Assembly (NCBI GenBank): GCA_021203545.1
Contig: JAJQAZ010000023.1
Location: 1-44,377, forward strand
Direction of reading: 5' to 3'
DNA from: Tannerellaceae bacterium
Lineage (GTDB): Bacteria > Bacteroidota > Bacteroidia > Bacteroidales > Tannerellaceae
Length of the DNA: 44,377 nt
This document shows, one piece after another, positions 1 through 8,841 of this stretch. The position numbers were made by a program, and so were the translations under genes. The notes beneath the pieces are model-generated. The model ran no database searches. It saw nothing but the letters and a program-made list of their open reading frames with translations, and had not been told where the DNA came from. Position 1 is the first letter of the stretch. Each line of letters starts with the position of its first letter.

Positions 1-57
1 CACAAGAGATATAATAGTAAAAGTACTGGTGAAACAAAGGTTTCTTCGAAAGAATAA
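1..57 (+). CDS. possible 3' end of an upstream gene (partial)
   Basis: The first frame is open from the window edge to a TAA at 55-57 and would encode an 18-residue hydrophilic tail ending KVSSKE. A lysine/serine/glutamate-rich end is common for bacterial proteins, but 18 codons cannot show coding potential. Frame 2 is also open, to a TAG near 79. No family can be named. The next gene is on the opposite strand, so a real gene here would converge with the ABC-F gene across the repeat at 83-393. Confidence 0.2.
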   Translation, partial: HKRYNSKSTGETKVSSKE

Positions 58-82
58 TAGGCATGAAACGCTAATATAGGTA

Positions 83-393
83 CAGATTTAAATCTGCGCC
101 AGCGATTTGCCAGCAATGTCTAACCTGAAAAAGCCAATATCATAAAATCCCCTCTTTAGGGCGGTGTAAAAACTCCCCTGGTTGTTTGATAAAGTTACAA
201 ATTGTAAGTAATTACCCCGTATGGGGTAAAATGTGACTAACCGCGGGTGCAACCCGTGGCAAAGAAACACCCACCTCCCCCTACAACCCGGAACGGGTTG
301 AACCCCTGACCGGGGTTCAGCAGCGAGAGACTGCATCCATCCCCACGGGTTACACCCGCGGTTAAGCATATTCAAGCCCTTCGGGCTTATAAT
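83..393. repeat. mosaic palindromic intergenic repeat
   Basis: No gene is supported here. Visible modules are the palindrome CAGATTTAAATCTG (83-96), the palindrome TACCCC-GTAT-GGGGTA (213-228) followed by AAATGTGA, a pair of inverted arms of about 22 bp (roughly 239-261 and 343-364, core ACCGCGGGTG), and an AAGCCCTTCGGGCTT hairpin (about 374-388). The first module recurs at 29438-29451. The second and fourth recur inside the 14.42-14.84 kb repeat, at 14752-14767 and near 14550-14574. The element lies downstream of the ABC-F stop codon. Confidence 0.75.
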
Positions 394-2325
394 TTAAGGG
401 GTATTCTCCTCCAACTCAATAGTCAACTCTGTCCAGTGATCCATGGTTTGGGATAATTTATCTTTCAATTCCGAATAGGATGTATAGAGGGCTACATCTG
501 ATGCTCCTTCGGGGGTTGCGAGACGAACTTCGAGGTCTGCGATTTCCTGTTCCAGAAGGGTGATCTGGTCTTCCGCCTGGCTGATTGCTTTTTCTATCCG
601 GCGGATTATCTTTCCCTGTTCCTTGCGGGCTTCGTAGGAGAGTTTGTTTTGTGTGGGCTGAACTTCGCTCTCTTCCCTGGCTGCAAGCTGTGTAGTACGT
701 TCCAGTTCACGCAGGTTATCCATTTTCTTCTTTTCCAAAAAATCGTAGATGCCTCCCAGGTGTTCTATAACCCGTTTATTGCCAAACTCATATACCTTAT
801 CTACCAATCCGTCCAGAAATTCGCGGTCGTGTGATACGACAATGACTGTACCGTCAAACTCCCGGAGCGCCTCTTTCAGTACATCTTTGGAACGCATATC
901 CAGGTGGTTGGTCGGCTCGTCGAGGATTAGCAGGTTTACCGGTTCAAGCAGCAGGCGGATCATGGCGAGGCGGCTGCGCTCTCCACCGGATAGTACTTTT
1001 ACTTTTTTATCCGAAGCTTCGCCCCCAAACATGAAAGCACCCAGTATATCCCGTATTTTGGTACGGATATCGCCCTGTGCTACGTAATCAATCGTATCGA
1101 AAACAGTCAGATTCTCATCCAATAGCGATGCCTGGTTTTGTGCAAAGTAACCGATCTTTACATTATGTCCCAACTCCAGTTTACCACCATACGTGATCTC
1201 GTTCATAATACATTTTACCAGCGTGGATTTTCCTTCACCGTTCTTCCCGACGAAGGCAACCTTGTCGCCCCGGTTTATCGTAAAAGTAACACCGTCAAAG
1301 ACTAAATGATCACCGTATTTCTTAGACACATTTTCTATAATTACCGGGTAGGAACCTGAACGGGGAGCCGGGGGGAATTTAAGGCTCAGCCGGGACGAAT
1401 CCACATCATCTACCTCAATACGGTCTATCTTTTCCAACTGTTTGATACGGGATTGTACCTGTACCGATTTGGTTGCTTTGTACCGGAACCGTTCGATAAA
1501 GGCTTCGGTATCGGCCAGTTTTTTCTGTTGGTTTTCGTAGGCTCGCAGCTGTTGTTCGCGGCGTTCTTCACGCAGTACTACATAGTCAGAATATTTAACT
1601 TTATAGTCGTATATTTTACCTAACTCTATTTCCAGTGTACGGGATGTTGTATTATCAATAAATGCCCGGTCGTGGGATACAAGAATGACTGCATTTGCCC
1701 GGGTGGAGATAAAATTTTCAAGCCACTGGATAGATTCAATATCGAGGTGGTTGGTCGGCTCATCGAGCAACAATATATCAGGACGGCGCAGTAATAGTTT
1801 GGCCAACTCTATACGCATGCGCCAACCTCCGCTGAATTCGGAGGTGGAGCTGGAAAAATCGTTACGGGTAAATCCTAATCCGATTAATGTACGTTCCAGT
1901 TCGGCATGGTAGTTTGCGCCTCCCAATAGCTGGAATTGTTCGGATTTCTGAGTTACTTTTTCTATTAGCTGCTGATAAGAGTCTGTCTCGTAATCAGTAC
2001 GTTCTGCCAGTTGCAGGTTCAGTTTTTCTATCTCTTTTTCCAGGATATGGATATGTTCGAAGGCACACTCGGCCTCTTCGCGTACTGTGCGGCTATCAGC
2101 CAGTTGCATATGTTGCGGCAGATAGCCGATTGTGATGTCTTTAGGGATGGAGACGACACCAGAGGTTGGCGATTGCAATCCGGCAAAAATCTTCAATAGG
2201 GTAGATTTACCTGCGCCATTCTTTCCCACCAACGCAATACGGTCTTTCTTGTTTACCACAAACGATAAACCGTCAAACAACGTAAATCCACCAAACTCAA
2301 CCGTCAATCCCTCAACTGAAATCAT
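394..2325 (-). CDS. ABC-F family ATPase (Uup/EttA-like ribosome-associated protein)
   Basis: This 643-residue cytoplasmic protein has two tandem ATP-binding cassettes and no membrane segments, the ABC-F arrangement. Cassette 1 has Walker A GKNGAGKST (34-42), signature SGGW (165-168) and Walker B LLLDEPTNHLD (about 185-195). Cassette 2 has GKNGEGKST (360-368), LSGGERSRL (about 445-453) and LLILDEPTNHLD. The charged helical linker between them (about 245-310) fits the P-site tRNA interaction motif. The C-terminus (about 550-640) is a predicted coiled coil, as in Uup and YdiF. ABC-F proteins act on the ribosome as translation factors or as antibiotic protection proteins. The sequence alone does not decide which, though the long C-terminal coil favours a housekeeping Uup-like role. 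It appears to be a single-gene unit with a TAnnTTTG element 20 nt upstream. Confidence 0.93.
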   Translation of the reverse strand: MISVEGLTVEFGGFTLFDGLSFVVNKKDRIALVGKNGAGKSTLLKIFAGLQSPTSGVVSIPKDITIGYLPQHMQLADSRTVREEAECAFEHIHILEKEIEKLNLQLAERTDYETDSYQQLIEKVTQKSEQFQLLGGANYHAELERTLIGLGFTRNDFSSSTSEFSGGWRMRIELAKLLLRRPDILLLDEPTNHLDIESIQWLENFISTRANAVILVSHDRAFIDNTTSRTLEIELGKIYDYKVKYSDYVVLREERREQQLRAYENQQKKLADTEAFIERFRYKATKSVQVQSRIKQLEKIDRIEVDDVDSSRLSLKFPPAPRSGSYPVIIENVSKKYGDHLVFDGVTFTINRGDKVAFVGKNGEGKSTLVKCIMNEITYGGKLELGHNVKIGYFAQNQASLLDENLTVFDTIDYVAQGDIRTKIRDILGAFMFGGEASDKKVKVLSGGERSRLAMIRLLLEPVNLLILDEPTNHLDMRSKDVLKEALREFDGTVIVVSHDREFLDGLVDKVYEFGNKRVIEHLGGIYDFLEKKKMDNLRELERTTQLAAREESEVQPTQNKLSYEARKEQGKIIRRIEKAISQAEDQITLLEQEIADLEVRLATPEGASDVALYTSYSELKDKLSQTMDHWTELTIELEENTP

Positions 2326-2345
2326 AACATAACCTATTTAGCCCG

Positions 2346-2353
2346 CAAAGATA
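2346..2353 (-). promoter_or_regulatory. Bacteroidetes-type -7 element of the ABC-F gene
   Basis: On the minus strand this reads TATCTTTG, an exact TAnnTTTG match, 20 nt before the start codon. A TTTG lies upstream, but only about 15 nt away instead of the usual 19-21, so only the -7 element is convincing. Confidence 0.55.
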
Positions 2354-2458
2354 ATAAATATGCCGATACAAAAGTGTTTTATGGGTTTGAAGTACAGGGA
2401 ACGCAGATTACGCGGATAAACGCAGAATTGCGCAGATTTTTTATTTTAATATACAACC

Positions 2459-2573
2459 CACGTTCGGCGTAGCGTCCTCGCTACGTCGCTAAAAAATGGT
2501 GAAGCTCCTGCTTCACGTGAGGCTGGAGCCTCACAGTTTACACCGACGTAGCGAGGACGCTACGCCGAACGTG
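2459..2573. repeat. long inverted repeat, GGCGTAGCG family
   Basis: A perfect 30-bp inverted repeat has arms at 2459-2488 and 2544-2573, each with the core GGCGTAGCG. The 55-nt interior contains two more hairpins, GAAGCTCCTGCTTC and GTGAGGCTGGAGCCTCAC. The same core and inner hairpin recur near 14425-14474 and 29362-29411. It lies between the ABC-F gene and the end of the GH106 gene. As a transcript it would form a very stable rod and could act as a terminator or RNA-stability element, but it has no T-tract. Confidence 0.85.
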
Positions 2574-2608
2574 GAACATGGGGCTTCCGTTATTTTAATC
2601 AACAATCT

Positions 2609-5600
2609 TTATATTCCTTCCAATACTACCGGGCCTATTAATCCGGATTTTTGTAGTGGGGAATCTGCATTCCATGAATTGATGGGGAGCCATACCTGGC
2701 GTTCGTTTTCCGGAAGATTCATATCTCCAATGATACGGTTTACCCAGGTGTTTACTACTTCTACTTCGATTGTATTGGTTCCCTGACGAACGAATCCGGT
2801 AATATCTACCCGGTAAGGGGCTGTCCACACGCCACCGGCATATTGCCCGTTTATTTTTACTTTGGCCATTACCGCCACGTCGTTCAGGTTTACAAACAGT
2901 TGATTGAAATTTGTATCTTCCAGGTCGAAATCACGGGTATATACCATTGTTCCCGAATAGTGGCATACATCATACAAAGAATGCCTGGTAAGATCATGTA
3001 CCCGGGACAGATGCAAGGGCTCTTCGGGCCCTCTTTTCTCCGGATCCAGCCGGAGTGTCCAATCGGTGGTGATATCCGCCACGATGCGTCGTTCCGGGAA
3101 ATTAACCGCCAAGTCTGCTGCTCCGTCTTTTGTTGTTTTACCTGCAAAGACTATAAAAACACTTTCCAATGGGTCGAGTTGTAAAGGTACAACCGTTCCG
3201 GTAGAAGTCTGTTGATAAGCAAGTAACATACGGGTTTTTCCGGTGGTTGGCTCCCACCATTCAGGTTGCAAACCTTTTACCCGGAATTCCGGAGAGAAGG
3301 ATATTGCTTCACTGCTTTGGTTTGTAACGAAATAAATTTCCATATTCCCACAGGTACGATGACCATAAAGTACCGGTTGATTCGTGTTTTTCTTAAAGTC
3401 AGGTACGCATCCGATTTGCTCCAATGCCTGTGCCATGTCTGTGCCTGTCATAATTTTTCCCTCGCCCCATAAAGAAGCAGCCAGTTCACGCACCTGTACA
3501 TCCGCCTGGGGATAGTTTTCATAGCCGGGGGCACGGTTAGGAGCAGGCCCTAATACGACCCCACCCTGCTCTACCAGTTGGCTGATCTTTGCCAACAGTT
3601 CCGGACGCATCGTTTCCTGTGGTGGAAGCACCAACATGCGGTATTGGGTACCGTGCGGCAGAGTTAGTAATCCGTCTTTTACAAAAAGATCCCTTAAGAT
3701 TACCTCGCCATTGATATAGTCAAACTGGTATCCTTCCGGAAGTGCAGGATCAGTAATTCCCGTCATTTTAGGAGCATCCTCGCCGATAAAATAGGCTACA
3801 TCCGCCACATTCAATCCCTGCTGAAGCATAAAATTCACCCGTTTCAGATAATCCGTAAACAAATCCATATGCGAAAACCAGGTATTGAAACGGTTAAACT
3901 CAGTACTAAACCAGGCATTCATACCCGGTTGTTTATCTTCGTATGGCTGGTGTATATACACATGTAGCAATGTATTATTGATACCTTCGGAAAAGAAACG
4001 GTCGCCCCGTTGCTTTAACAAAGCGGGATAACGCCGGAAAGGATCGCCTGCAGCAGTAAAGGATTCGGCTGATATTTTGTTTTTCCCGTAGATATGCCCA
4101 CAGGAAGAGGCTGCCCGGTTCTCTATATCTCCCAGATCACCTTCGCCCCAGAACTCACCTCCTATTTCGTCAGATTGTCCTCCATATTGCAGAAATTCTC
4201 CCGGGAAACCCCAGTGGCCGTAATTCTCCAGCCAGGTAGTCAAACCATACTTATGAGCCACATCCCGCAGTCCGCCTACATAATCGTAAGCCACTTTATC
4301 CGCAACCAACCGGCGTAAATCCCATAAAAAGCGGTTGGAAATATCTTCGCTCTCTACCACTACCCCACTAAAGACCGGAATAAAGGGTAACATATCGTAT
4401 CCGTACCGTTCCCGGAAAGCTTCACAGAATCCGTCTGTAAAATTCTGTCCGCCGGTTTCATAACTATCCTGTACCACTACTTTCCAGCTTTTGCGGTCTT
4501 CTGCCGGAATCCGGCGTACTACCTCACCCATAAACGCTTCGAAATGGGCTTCCACATGCTGACGGCTCATTTTATCAACCTCCAGTCCGGTTGCTTCGCG
4601 GCTGGCGGGAGCATTGGTTACACCGGTCGGTACCATTCCCGTACGCAAAACCACCCAGGTTCCTTCGGGAGCCTCCCATTGCAAACGGTCTCCGGAAAGG
4701 TTGGTTGTAATATCCAGCACCTCCCCGGCTGCAATAATACCTGCTTTACCTTCACTCTCCGGCTGTTGCCTCCACTGGTATTCGTGCCAGTAAGGAAGCG
4801 GGCTCTGAAACATTTTGGCCAGTGTCTTTTCCGGATACCGTTCTATGTAGGGAATCCCGGATAATTCAATCTCCCTGATAACTATAGGATGGTGTACGCC
4901 GGATATAACCGACCGGAATCCGGTAGCCTGCACCGGCGGGAAAGCTATTACAACAGGCGAGAGGGGATCAAATCCCACATTGAGCGCACTGTTATGACGG
5001 TCTATCAGGAATTCGGATAAAGTACGGTATTTGTTCCCTTCTTTTACTTCAAGACGAGCCCGGTTATTGATGCCGTGAGGGGCTGTAAACAGCCGCAGCG
5101 AACGAACGGTTACCGGTTGGGTCGTGTTAAAATTCAAAATTACTTCGCTGTTCTGATCTCCCTTTACGATTGTTTCTGTAGACTGGTCGGCATCAATCAA
5201 CGAATAAATATTTTGTACCGGAACAGAAGCCGTCAACCGGGTATTTGCCTTATTCAGGATTTTCCCGTCTTCATTTATTGCCGGATAGGCTATTACTTTA
5301 AAATCTTCAAAATCTCCTCCGGGCTTATCCAACAAGATATCTACCTTTTGCCCGCCTTCCACTACTGTTGGAGCAGAAGCCAGGTAACGCATGGCCTGCG
5401 ACGGTTTTACCCAGGGCCCGCCCGACTGGCTCCAGCCCGGTGAGTTAAAGATGCCGATCTCTATATCCAGTTCGGTAGCTGTTTTGAGTGCGGTATGCAG
5501 GATTTTCCACCACTCTTCCGTTCCGAATAATACTTTACCTCCCTGCAAAGGAGCATCATCCAGACCGATATTTCCGATAAAAGCCCGGTTAATACCCGCC

Positions 5601-5836
5601 TTCTTCATTGCATACAAATCGTTAATCACTCCCTGTTCCGAAATATGGTCGGATATCCAATACCAGTAAACAGATGTCTGGATTGTATCCGGCGGATTCA
5701 CGAACCCCACTTTCAATAGTGTATGGTCAGGATAAGAGCTTTTATTCTCCCCACAGGCGAATAACACGATTAACAAAAGAAAGAAAGCAGTCGAAACCGG
5801 TAAGGAGTAACTTTGTACAATTGATCGTTTTTTCAT
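2609..5836 (-). CDS. GH106-type alpha-L-rhamnosidase, lipoprotein
   Basis: Hydrolase of about 1075 residues, predicted to remove alpha-L-rhamnose from plant or microbial polysaccharides. The N-terminus has a lipoprotein signal ending LFAC, so the enzyme is probably anchored in a membrane facing the periplasm or cell surface. Next comes the segment SVYWYWISDHIS followed by a helix that aligns with the start of the GH106 catalytic barrel, as I remember the family. The C-terminal part (last ~150 residues) looks like a beta-sandwich sugar-binding domain ending PLQKSGLIGPVVLEGI. I chose the start at 5836 (MKKRSIVQ). The frame stays open to an ATG at 5875, but a -7 promoter element lies at 5873-5880, so that ATG would not be transcribed. 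No susCD pair is adjacent, so this is an orphan enzyme and not an obvious part of a polysaccharide utilization locus. The family call is from memory of motifs. Confidence 0.85.
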   Translation of the reverse strand: MKKRSIVQSYSLPVSTAFFLLLIVLFACGENKSSYPDHTLLKVGFVNPPDTIQTSVYWYWISDHISEQGVINDLYAMKKAGINRAFIGNIGLDDAPLQGGKVLFGTEEWWKILHTALKTATELDIEIGIFNSPGWSQSGGPWVKPSQAMRYLASAPTVVEGGQKVDILLDKPGGDFEDFKVIAYPAINEDGKILNKANTRLTASVPVQNIYSLIDADQSTETIVKGDQNSEVILNFNTTQPVTVRSLRLFTAPHGINNRARLEVKEGNKYRTLSEFLIDRHNSALNVGFDPLSPVVIAFPPVQATGFRSVISGVHHPIVIREIELSGIPYIERYPEKTLAKMFQSPLPYWHEYQWRQQPESEGKAGIIAAGEVLDITTNLSGDRLQWEAPEGTWVVLRTGMVPTGVTNAPASREATGLEVDKMSRQHVEAHFEAFMGEVVRRIPAEDRKSWKVVVQDSYETGGQNFTDGFCEAFRERYGYDMLPFIPVFSGVVVESEDISNRFLWDLRRLVADKVAYDYVGGLRDVAHKYGLTTWLENYGHWGFPGEFLQYGGQSDEIGGEFWGEGDLGDIENRAASSCGHIYGKNKISAESFTAAGDPFRRYPALLKQRGDRFFSEGINNTLLHVYIHQPYEDKQPGMNAWFSTEFNRFNTWFSHMDLFTDYLKRVNFMLQQGLNVADVAYFIGEDAPKMTGITDPALPEGYQFDYINGEVILRDLFVKDGLLTLPHGTQYRMLVLPPQETMRPELLAKISQLVEQGGVVLGPAPNRAPGYENYPQADVQVRELAASLWGEGKIMTGTDMAQALEQIGCVPDFKKNTNQPVLYGHRTCGNMEIYFVTNQSSEAISFSPEFRVKGLQPEWWEPTTGKTRMLLAYQQTSTGTVVPLQLDPLESVFIVFAGKTTKDGAADLAVNFPERRIVADITTDWTLRLDPEKRGPEEPLHLSRVHDLTRHSLYDVCHYSGTMVYTRDFDLEDTNFNQLFVNLNDVAVMAKVKINGQYAGGVWTAPYRVDITGFVRQGTNTIEVEVVNTWVNRIIGDMNLPENERQVWLPINSWNADSPLQKSGLIGPVVLEGI

Positions 5837-5872
5837 GGTCTGAATATATTTGTCTAAAGAATCTACTTCATA

Positions 5873-5880
5873 CAAAAGTA
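5873..5880 (-). promoter_or_regulatory. -7 promoter element of the GH106 gene
   Basis: Minus-strand TACTTTTG matches TAnnTTTG. Transcription would start near 5866 and leave a leader of about 30 nt before the ATG at 5836. This is the main argument for the shorter protein start. Confidence 0.5.
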
Positions 5881-6397
5881 TTTTTTATCCGGTAATTCCA
5901 TTTACAAAAATGATATATTAATTACTATTTCTGACACTCCGGAAGAGGGAAAAAAGGTGCACAACCTATGCATTACAAAATACCGCTTCAGTAAAGGGCT
6001 AATAGGGTGCTTTGAACAAGGGGTGCACAGCGCCCTATACATTATTATATATAAATAAATATAAAATGCTTTTTTATCATCTTTGAAGAAGAATACTTTT
6101 AACAAAACCAACAGGATATCCTGCGCCGGGAATATACTATATTCTTCCCGGCAACATACTATCTTTGCAGTACCAACAAGGTATATTGTACTCAACAACA
6201 TACTATTATGCCGTACCAACATATCTGATTTTTGTATAATTACTCGCATAACGACAAAAGTAATGAATAAAAACATCGCTTAATTGACTGTTTGGTGTTT
6301 GGTCAGGAATTTGTCTTTTTTTTCTTCAACTTTTGTTCTTTTGTTCTTGTGTCAAAGATTTTTCATTCTTCATTTTTCATTTTTCATTTATTTGTCT
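5881..6397. other. AT-rich intergenic region with an imperfect direct repeat
   Basis: About 520 bp without a supported gene. A minus-strand open frame at 5902-6276 (124 codons) has AT-driven composition and no recognisable domain. The segment CAACATACTAT...GTACCAACA occurs twice, at about 6152-6178 and 6196-6221, with few differences. Just before it, GCCGGGAATATA and TATTCTTCCCGGC form a hairpin (about 6125-6152). The right end is very T-rich and leads into the rpsF promoter. Confidence 0.5.
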
Positions 6398-6405
6398 TAC
6401 CTTTG
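6398..6405 (+). promoter_or_regulatory. -7 promoter element of the rpsF operon
   Basis: TACCTTTG matches TAnnTTTG, preceded by a T-rich stretch in place of a clear -33 TTTG. Transcription would start near 6412 and give a leader of about 40 nt before rpsF. The ribosomal operon needs a strong promoter and this is the best candidate. Confidence 0.6.
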
Positions 6406-6449
6406 CACCTCGAAAATTTATTAATAACAAATTTTAAAACAAGAGTTTT

Positions 6450-6803
6450 ATGAACAATTACGAAACCGTTTTCATTTTGACTCCCGTTTTGTCTGACGCA
6501 CAGATGAAGGAAGCGGTAGAAAAATTCACAAACCTCCTGAAAAGTGAAGGAGCAGAGATTGTGAATGAAGAAAATTGGGGATTGCGCGAATTAGCTTATC
6601 CTATTCAGAAGAAAACAACAGGCTTCTATCAGTTGGTTGAATTCAAAGCCAATCCGGAAGTAATCGCGAAACTGGAAGTTCAATTCCGTCGTGACGAACG
6701 TGTGATCCGGTTCCTGACTTTCCGCCAGGATAAATTCGCAGCAGAATACGCAGCAAAGAGAAGAAGTTTGAAATCATCTAAAGAAACAGTAAAGGAGAAT
6801 TAA
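6450..6803 (+). CDS. rpsF: 30S ribosomal protein S6
   Basis: This 117-residue protein begins [14 protein letters not shown], the typical S6 opening, and keeps the conserved [11 protein letters not shown] segment and a basic C-terminus. S6 binds the central domain of 16S rRNA as a heterodimer with S18, which is encoded two bases downstream. It is the first gene of rpsF-rpsR-rplI. The ssb or priB gene found inside this operon in many other bacteria is absent, as is usual in Bacteroidetes. No Shine-Dalgarno sequence is visible, only an A-rich leader. Confidence 0.97.
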   Translation: MNNYETVFILTPVLSDAQMKEAVEKFTNLLKSEGAEIVNEENWGLRELAYPIQKKTTGFYQLVEFKANPEVIAKLEVQFRRDERVIRFLTFRQDKFAAEYAAKRRSLKSSKETVKEN

Positions 6804-6805
6804 TT

Positions 6806-7072
6806 ATGGCAACTCAATCAGAAATCAGATATTTGACTCCCCCGTCAGTAGACGTAAAAAAGAAAAAATATTGCCGTTTCAAAAAAAGCGGTATCAAGTA
6901 CATCGATTACAAAGACCCTGAATTCCTGAAAAAATTCCTGAACGAACAGGGTAAAATACTTCCCCGCCGTATCACCGGTACTTCATTGAAGTTCCAGCGT
7001 CGTGTGGCACAGGCAGTAAAAAGAGCACGCCACCTGGCTTTGCTTCCTTACGTAACCGATTTGATGAAATAA
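6806..7072 (+). CDS. rpsR: 30S ribosomal protein S18
   Basis: An 88-residue basic protein with the S18 core: [18 protein letters not shown], then [31 protein letters not shown]. The RRITGTS block is diagnostic of the family. It binds 16S rRNA together with S6. It starts 2 nt after the rpsF stop and is followed 21 nt later by rplI, so the three genes are surely cotranscribed and probably translationally coupled. The length is normal. Confidence 0.97.
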   Translation: MATQSEIRYLTPPSVDVKKKKYCRFKKSGIKYIDYKDPEFLKKFLNEQGKILPRRITGTSLKFQRRVAQAVKRARHLALLPYVTDLMK

Positions 7073-7093
7073 TAAAAAAAGAGGAGACAGAAT

Positions 7094-7537
7094 ATGCAAG
7101 TTATTTTGAAAGAAGATGTAGTTAACTTAGGCTACAAAGACGATATCGTAACAGTAAAAGACGGTTACGGACGTAACTTTCTAATCCCACAAGGAAAAGC
7201 AGTAATCGCTTCAGAATCTGCAAAGAAAGTATTGGCTGAAAACCTGAGACAACGTGCTCACAAATTGGCTAAAATTAAAGAAGATGCACAGGCTCTGGCT
7301 GCGAAACTGGAAAATGTTTCACTGACTATCGGTGCGAAAACAAGTTCTACCGGTACTATCTTCGGATCAGTTACCAACATTCAGGTTGCTGAAGCCTTGG
7401 CTAAAGCAGGTTTCGATATCGATCGTAAAATCATTTACCTGAAAGATGCTGTTAAAGAAGTAGGAAGCTACAAAGCAACACTGAAACTTCACAAAGAGGT
7501 ATCTATAGAAATACCTTTCGAAGTAGTATCAGAATAA
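7094..7537 (+). CDS. rplI: 50S ribosomal protein L9
   Basis: This 147-residue protein begins [32 protein letters not shown], the L9 N-terminal 23S rRNA-binding domain. The central helix (about 40-75) is rich in A, K and E and joins a C-terminal alpha/beta domain containing [12 protein letters not shown]. It is the last gene of the operon and is followed after 20 nt by a strong intrinsic terminator. Among the three starts in this operon it has the clearest purine-rich stretch upstream (AAAAGAGGAGACAG). Confidence 0.97.
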   Translation: MQVILKEDVVNLGYKDDIVTVKDGYGRNFLIPQGKAVIASESAKKVLAENLRQRAHKLAKIKEDAQALAAKLENVSLTIGAKTSSTGTIFGSVTNIQVAEALAKAGFDIDRKIIYLKDAVKEVGSYKATLKLHKEVSIEIPFEVVSE

Positions 7538-7558
7538 GAAGAACTATACTTCACTATA

Positions 7559-7600
7559 AAAAAGAGAGAATATCCGGCCGGATATTCTCTCTTTTTTTGC
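7559..7600 (+). terminator. intrinsic terminator of the rpsF-rpsR-rplI operon
   Basis: A perfect palindrome at 7561-7594 has 17-bp arms (AAAGAGAGAATATCCGG and its complement) and runs into a T-tract. It is one of the strongest stem-loops in the window. Confidence 0.9.
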
Positions 7601-7651
7601 ATTCAAACGAACATAAATTACAAAAATCCACTTTTTCTATTTAAAAAAGCT

Positions 7652-7659
7652 TATTTTTG
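7652..7659 (+). promoter_or_regulatory. -7 promoter element of the amidase gene
   Basis: TATTTTTG matches TAnnTTTG, 25 nt before the GTG start at 7685. A T-rich stretch lies where the -33 element should be. Confidence 0.45.
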
Positions 7660-7684
7660 CCTACTAAACAAACGATCGTTTACT

Positions 7685-8803
7685 GTGAACAGAAAGTTTT
7701 TTCTCCATATATATCTGTTATTTGGAATGCTTTTTTTTCTACCTGTTACTTTACAGGCAGCAGGGGGATCGTTTACCGTTATTATTGATCCCGGGCACGG
7801 AGGTAAAGATCCCGGAGCTGTACGGAATTATAAAGAGAAAGATATAGTGTTGGCGGTTTCCCTTAAACTGGGTAAACTAATCACAGACAACCACAAAGAT
7901 GTAAAAGTGATTTATACCCGGTCGACGGATAAATACTTAACCTTAAACCAACGGGCCGATATTGCCAACAAACACAAAGCCGACCTGTTTATTTCTATCC
8001 ATACCAATTCGACCGATGATAAAGTAACCCGGGCAAAAGGTTCGGAAACTTATACGTTAGGTTTGGCACGGACAGAAGAGAACCTAAGGGTGGCCATGAA
8101 AGAAAACGCGGCAATCCTGCTGGAAGAGGATTATATGGAAAAGTATGAAGGATTTGATCCCAAATCGGCAGAATCGTACATCGTCTTTGAGTTTATGCAA
8201 AATGCCTATATAGAACAAAGTATTGCATTCGCATCAGAGATAGAAACCGCACTGAAAACAAAGGCACAACGCACCAGCCGTGGAGTTAAACAGGCTGGAT
8301 TATTGGTGCTCCGGGAAACAGGAATGCCAAGTGTGTTAGTGGAATTAGGATTTATCAATAACCCGGACGATGAAAAGTTTATGAATTCGGCCGACGGACA
8401 AACTAAACTGGCTAATTCGTTGTATACGGCTTTCGCCAAATACAAAAGAGAGTTTGACAGAAAGGAAGGAATAGTACATACAAACGGTAATAATAAACCG
8501 GCTACCACACAGCCGGCACCGACTCCTGCTACAAATAATACTAACACTGCCAAAACCGGGAATGCAGGTAAAATTGTTTATAAAGTGCAGGTGTTGGCAT
8601 CTGAAAAGAAATTACCGGCCAATTCGCGTGAATTTAAAGGGTATAAAGACCTGGATTTCTATCAGGAAAAAGGATTGTATAAATACACATACGGAGAAAC
8701 AACCGACTTTGATGCGATCCGGGAGATACGCAAAAAGGTGGCTAAAGACTTCAAAGATGCTTTCATCGTCAAATTTAAAGACGGCAAAAAGATCACAAAT
8801 TAA
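7685..8803 (+). CDS. N-acetylmuramoyl-L-alanine amidase (Amidase_3) with a SPOR-like tail
   Basis: A 372-residue secreted cell-wall hydrolase that cleaves the amide bond between N-acetylmuramic acid and the stem peptide. The signal peptide is residues 1-25 (hydrophobic LLFGMLFFLPVTLQA). The Amidase_3 domain (about 30-255) shows DPGHGG with zinc ligand H38, E51, the SIHTNS motif with H106, and the catalytic glutamate E220 in VLVELGFINN. A Thr/Pro/Asn-rich linker (about 262-293) leads to a C-terminal domain of about 75 residues (YKVQVLAS...FIVKFKDG) resembling a SPOR peptidoglycan-binding fold. The start codon is GTG, since the signal peptide begins there and no ATG is suitably placed. The MCE gene follows after 38 nt, probably in the same operon. 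Confidence 0.93.
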   Translation: MNRKFFLHIYLLFGMLFFLPVTLQAAGGSFTVIIDPGHGGKDPGAVRNYKEKDIVLAVSLKLGKLITDNHKDVKVIYTRSTDKYLTLNQRADIANKHKADLFISIHTNSTDDKVTRAKGSETYTLGLARTEENLRVAMKENAAILLEEDYMEKYEGFDPKSAESYIVFEFMQNAYIEQSIAFASEIETALKTKAQRTSRGVKQAGLLVLRETGMPSVLVELGFINNPDDEKFMNSADGQTKLANSLYTAFAKYKREFDRKEGIVHTNGNNKPATTQPAPTPATNNTNTAKTGNAGKIVYKVQVLASEKKLPANSREFKGYKDLDFYQEKGLYKYTYGETTDFDAIREIRKKVAKDFKDAFIVKFKDGKKITN

Positions 8804-8841
8804 TAAGTAAGAGTTTAAAAAGAATAAATATATCGTATCAT

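Noticed and set aside
5902-6276. 124-codon open frame on the minus strand
   Set aside because: Composition is AT-driven, it spans a direct repeat and a hairpin, and no domain or promoter supports it.
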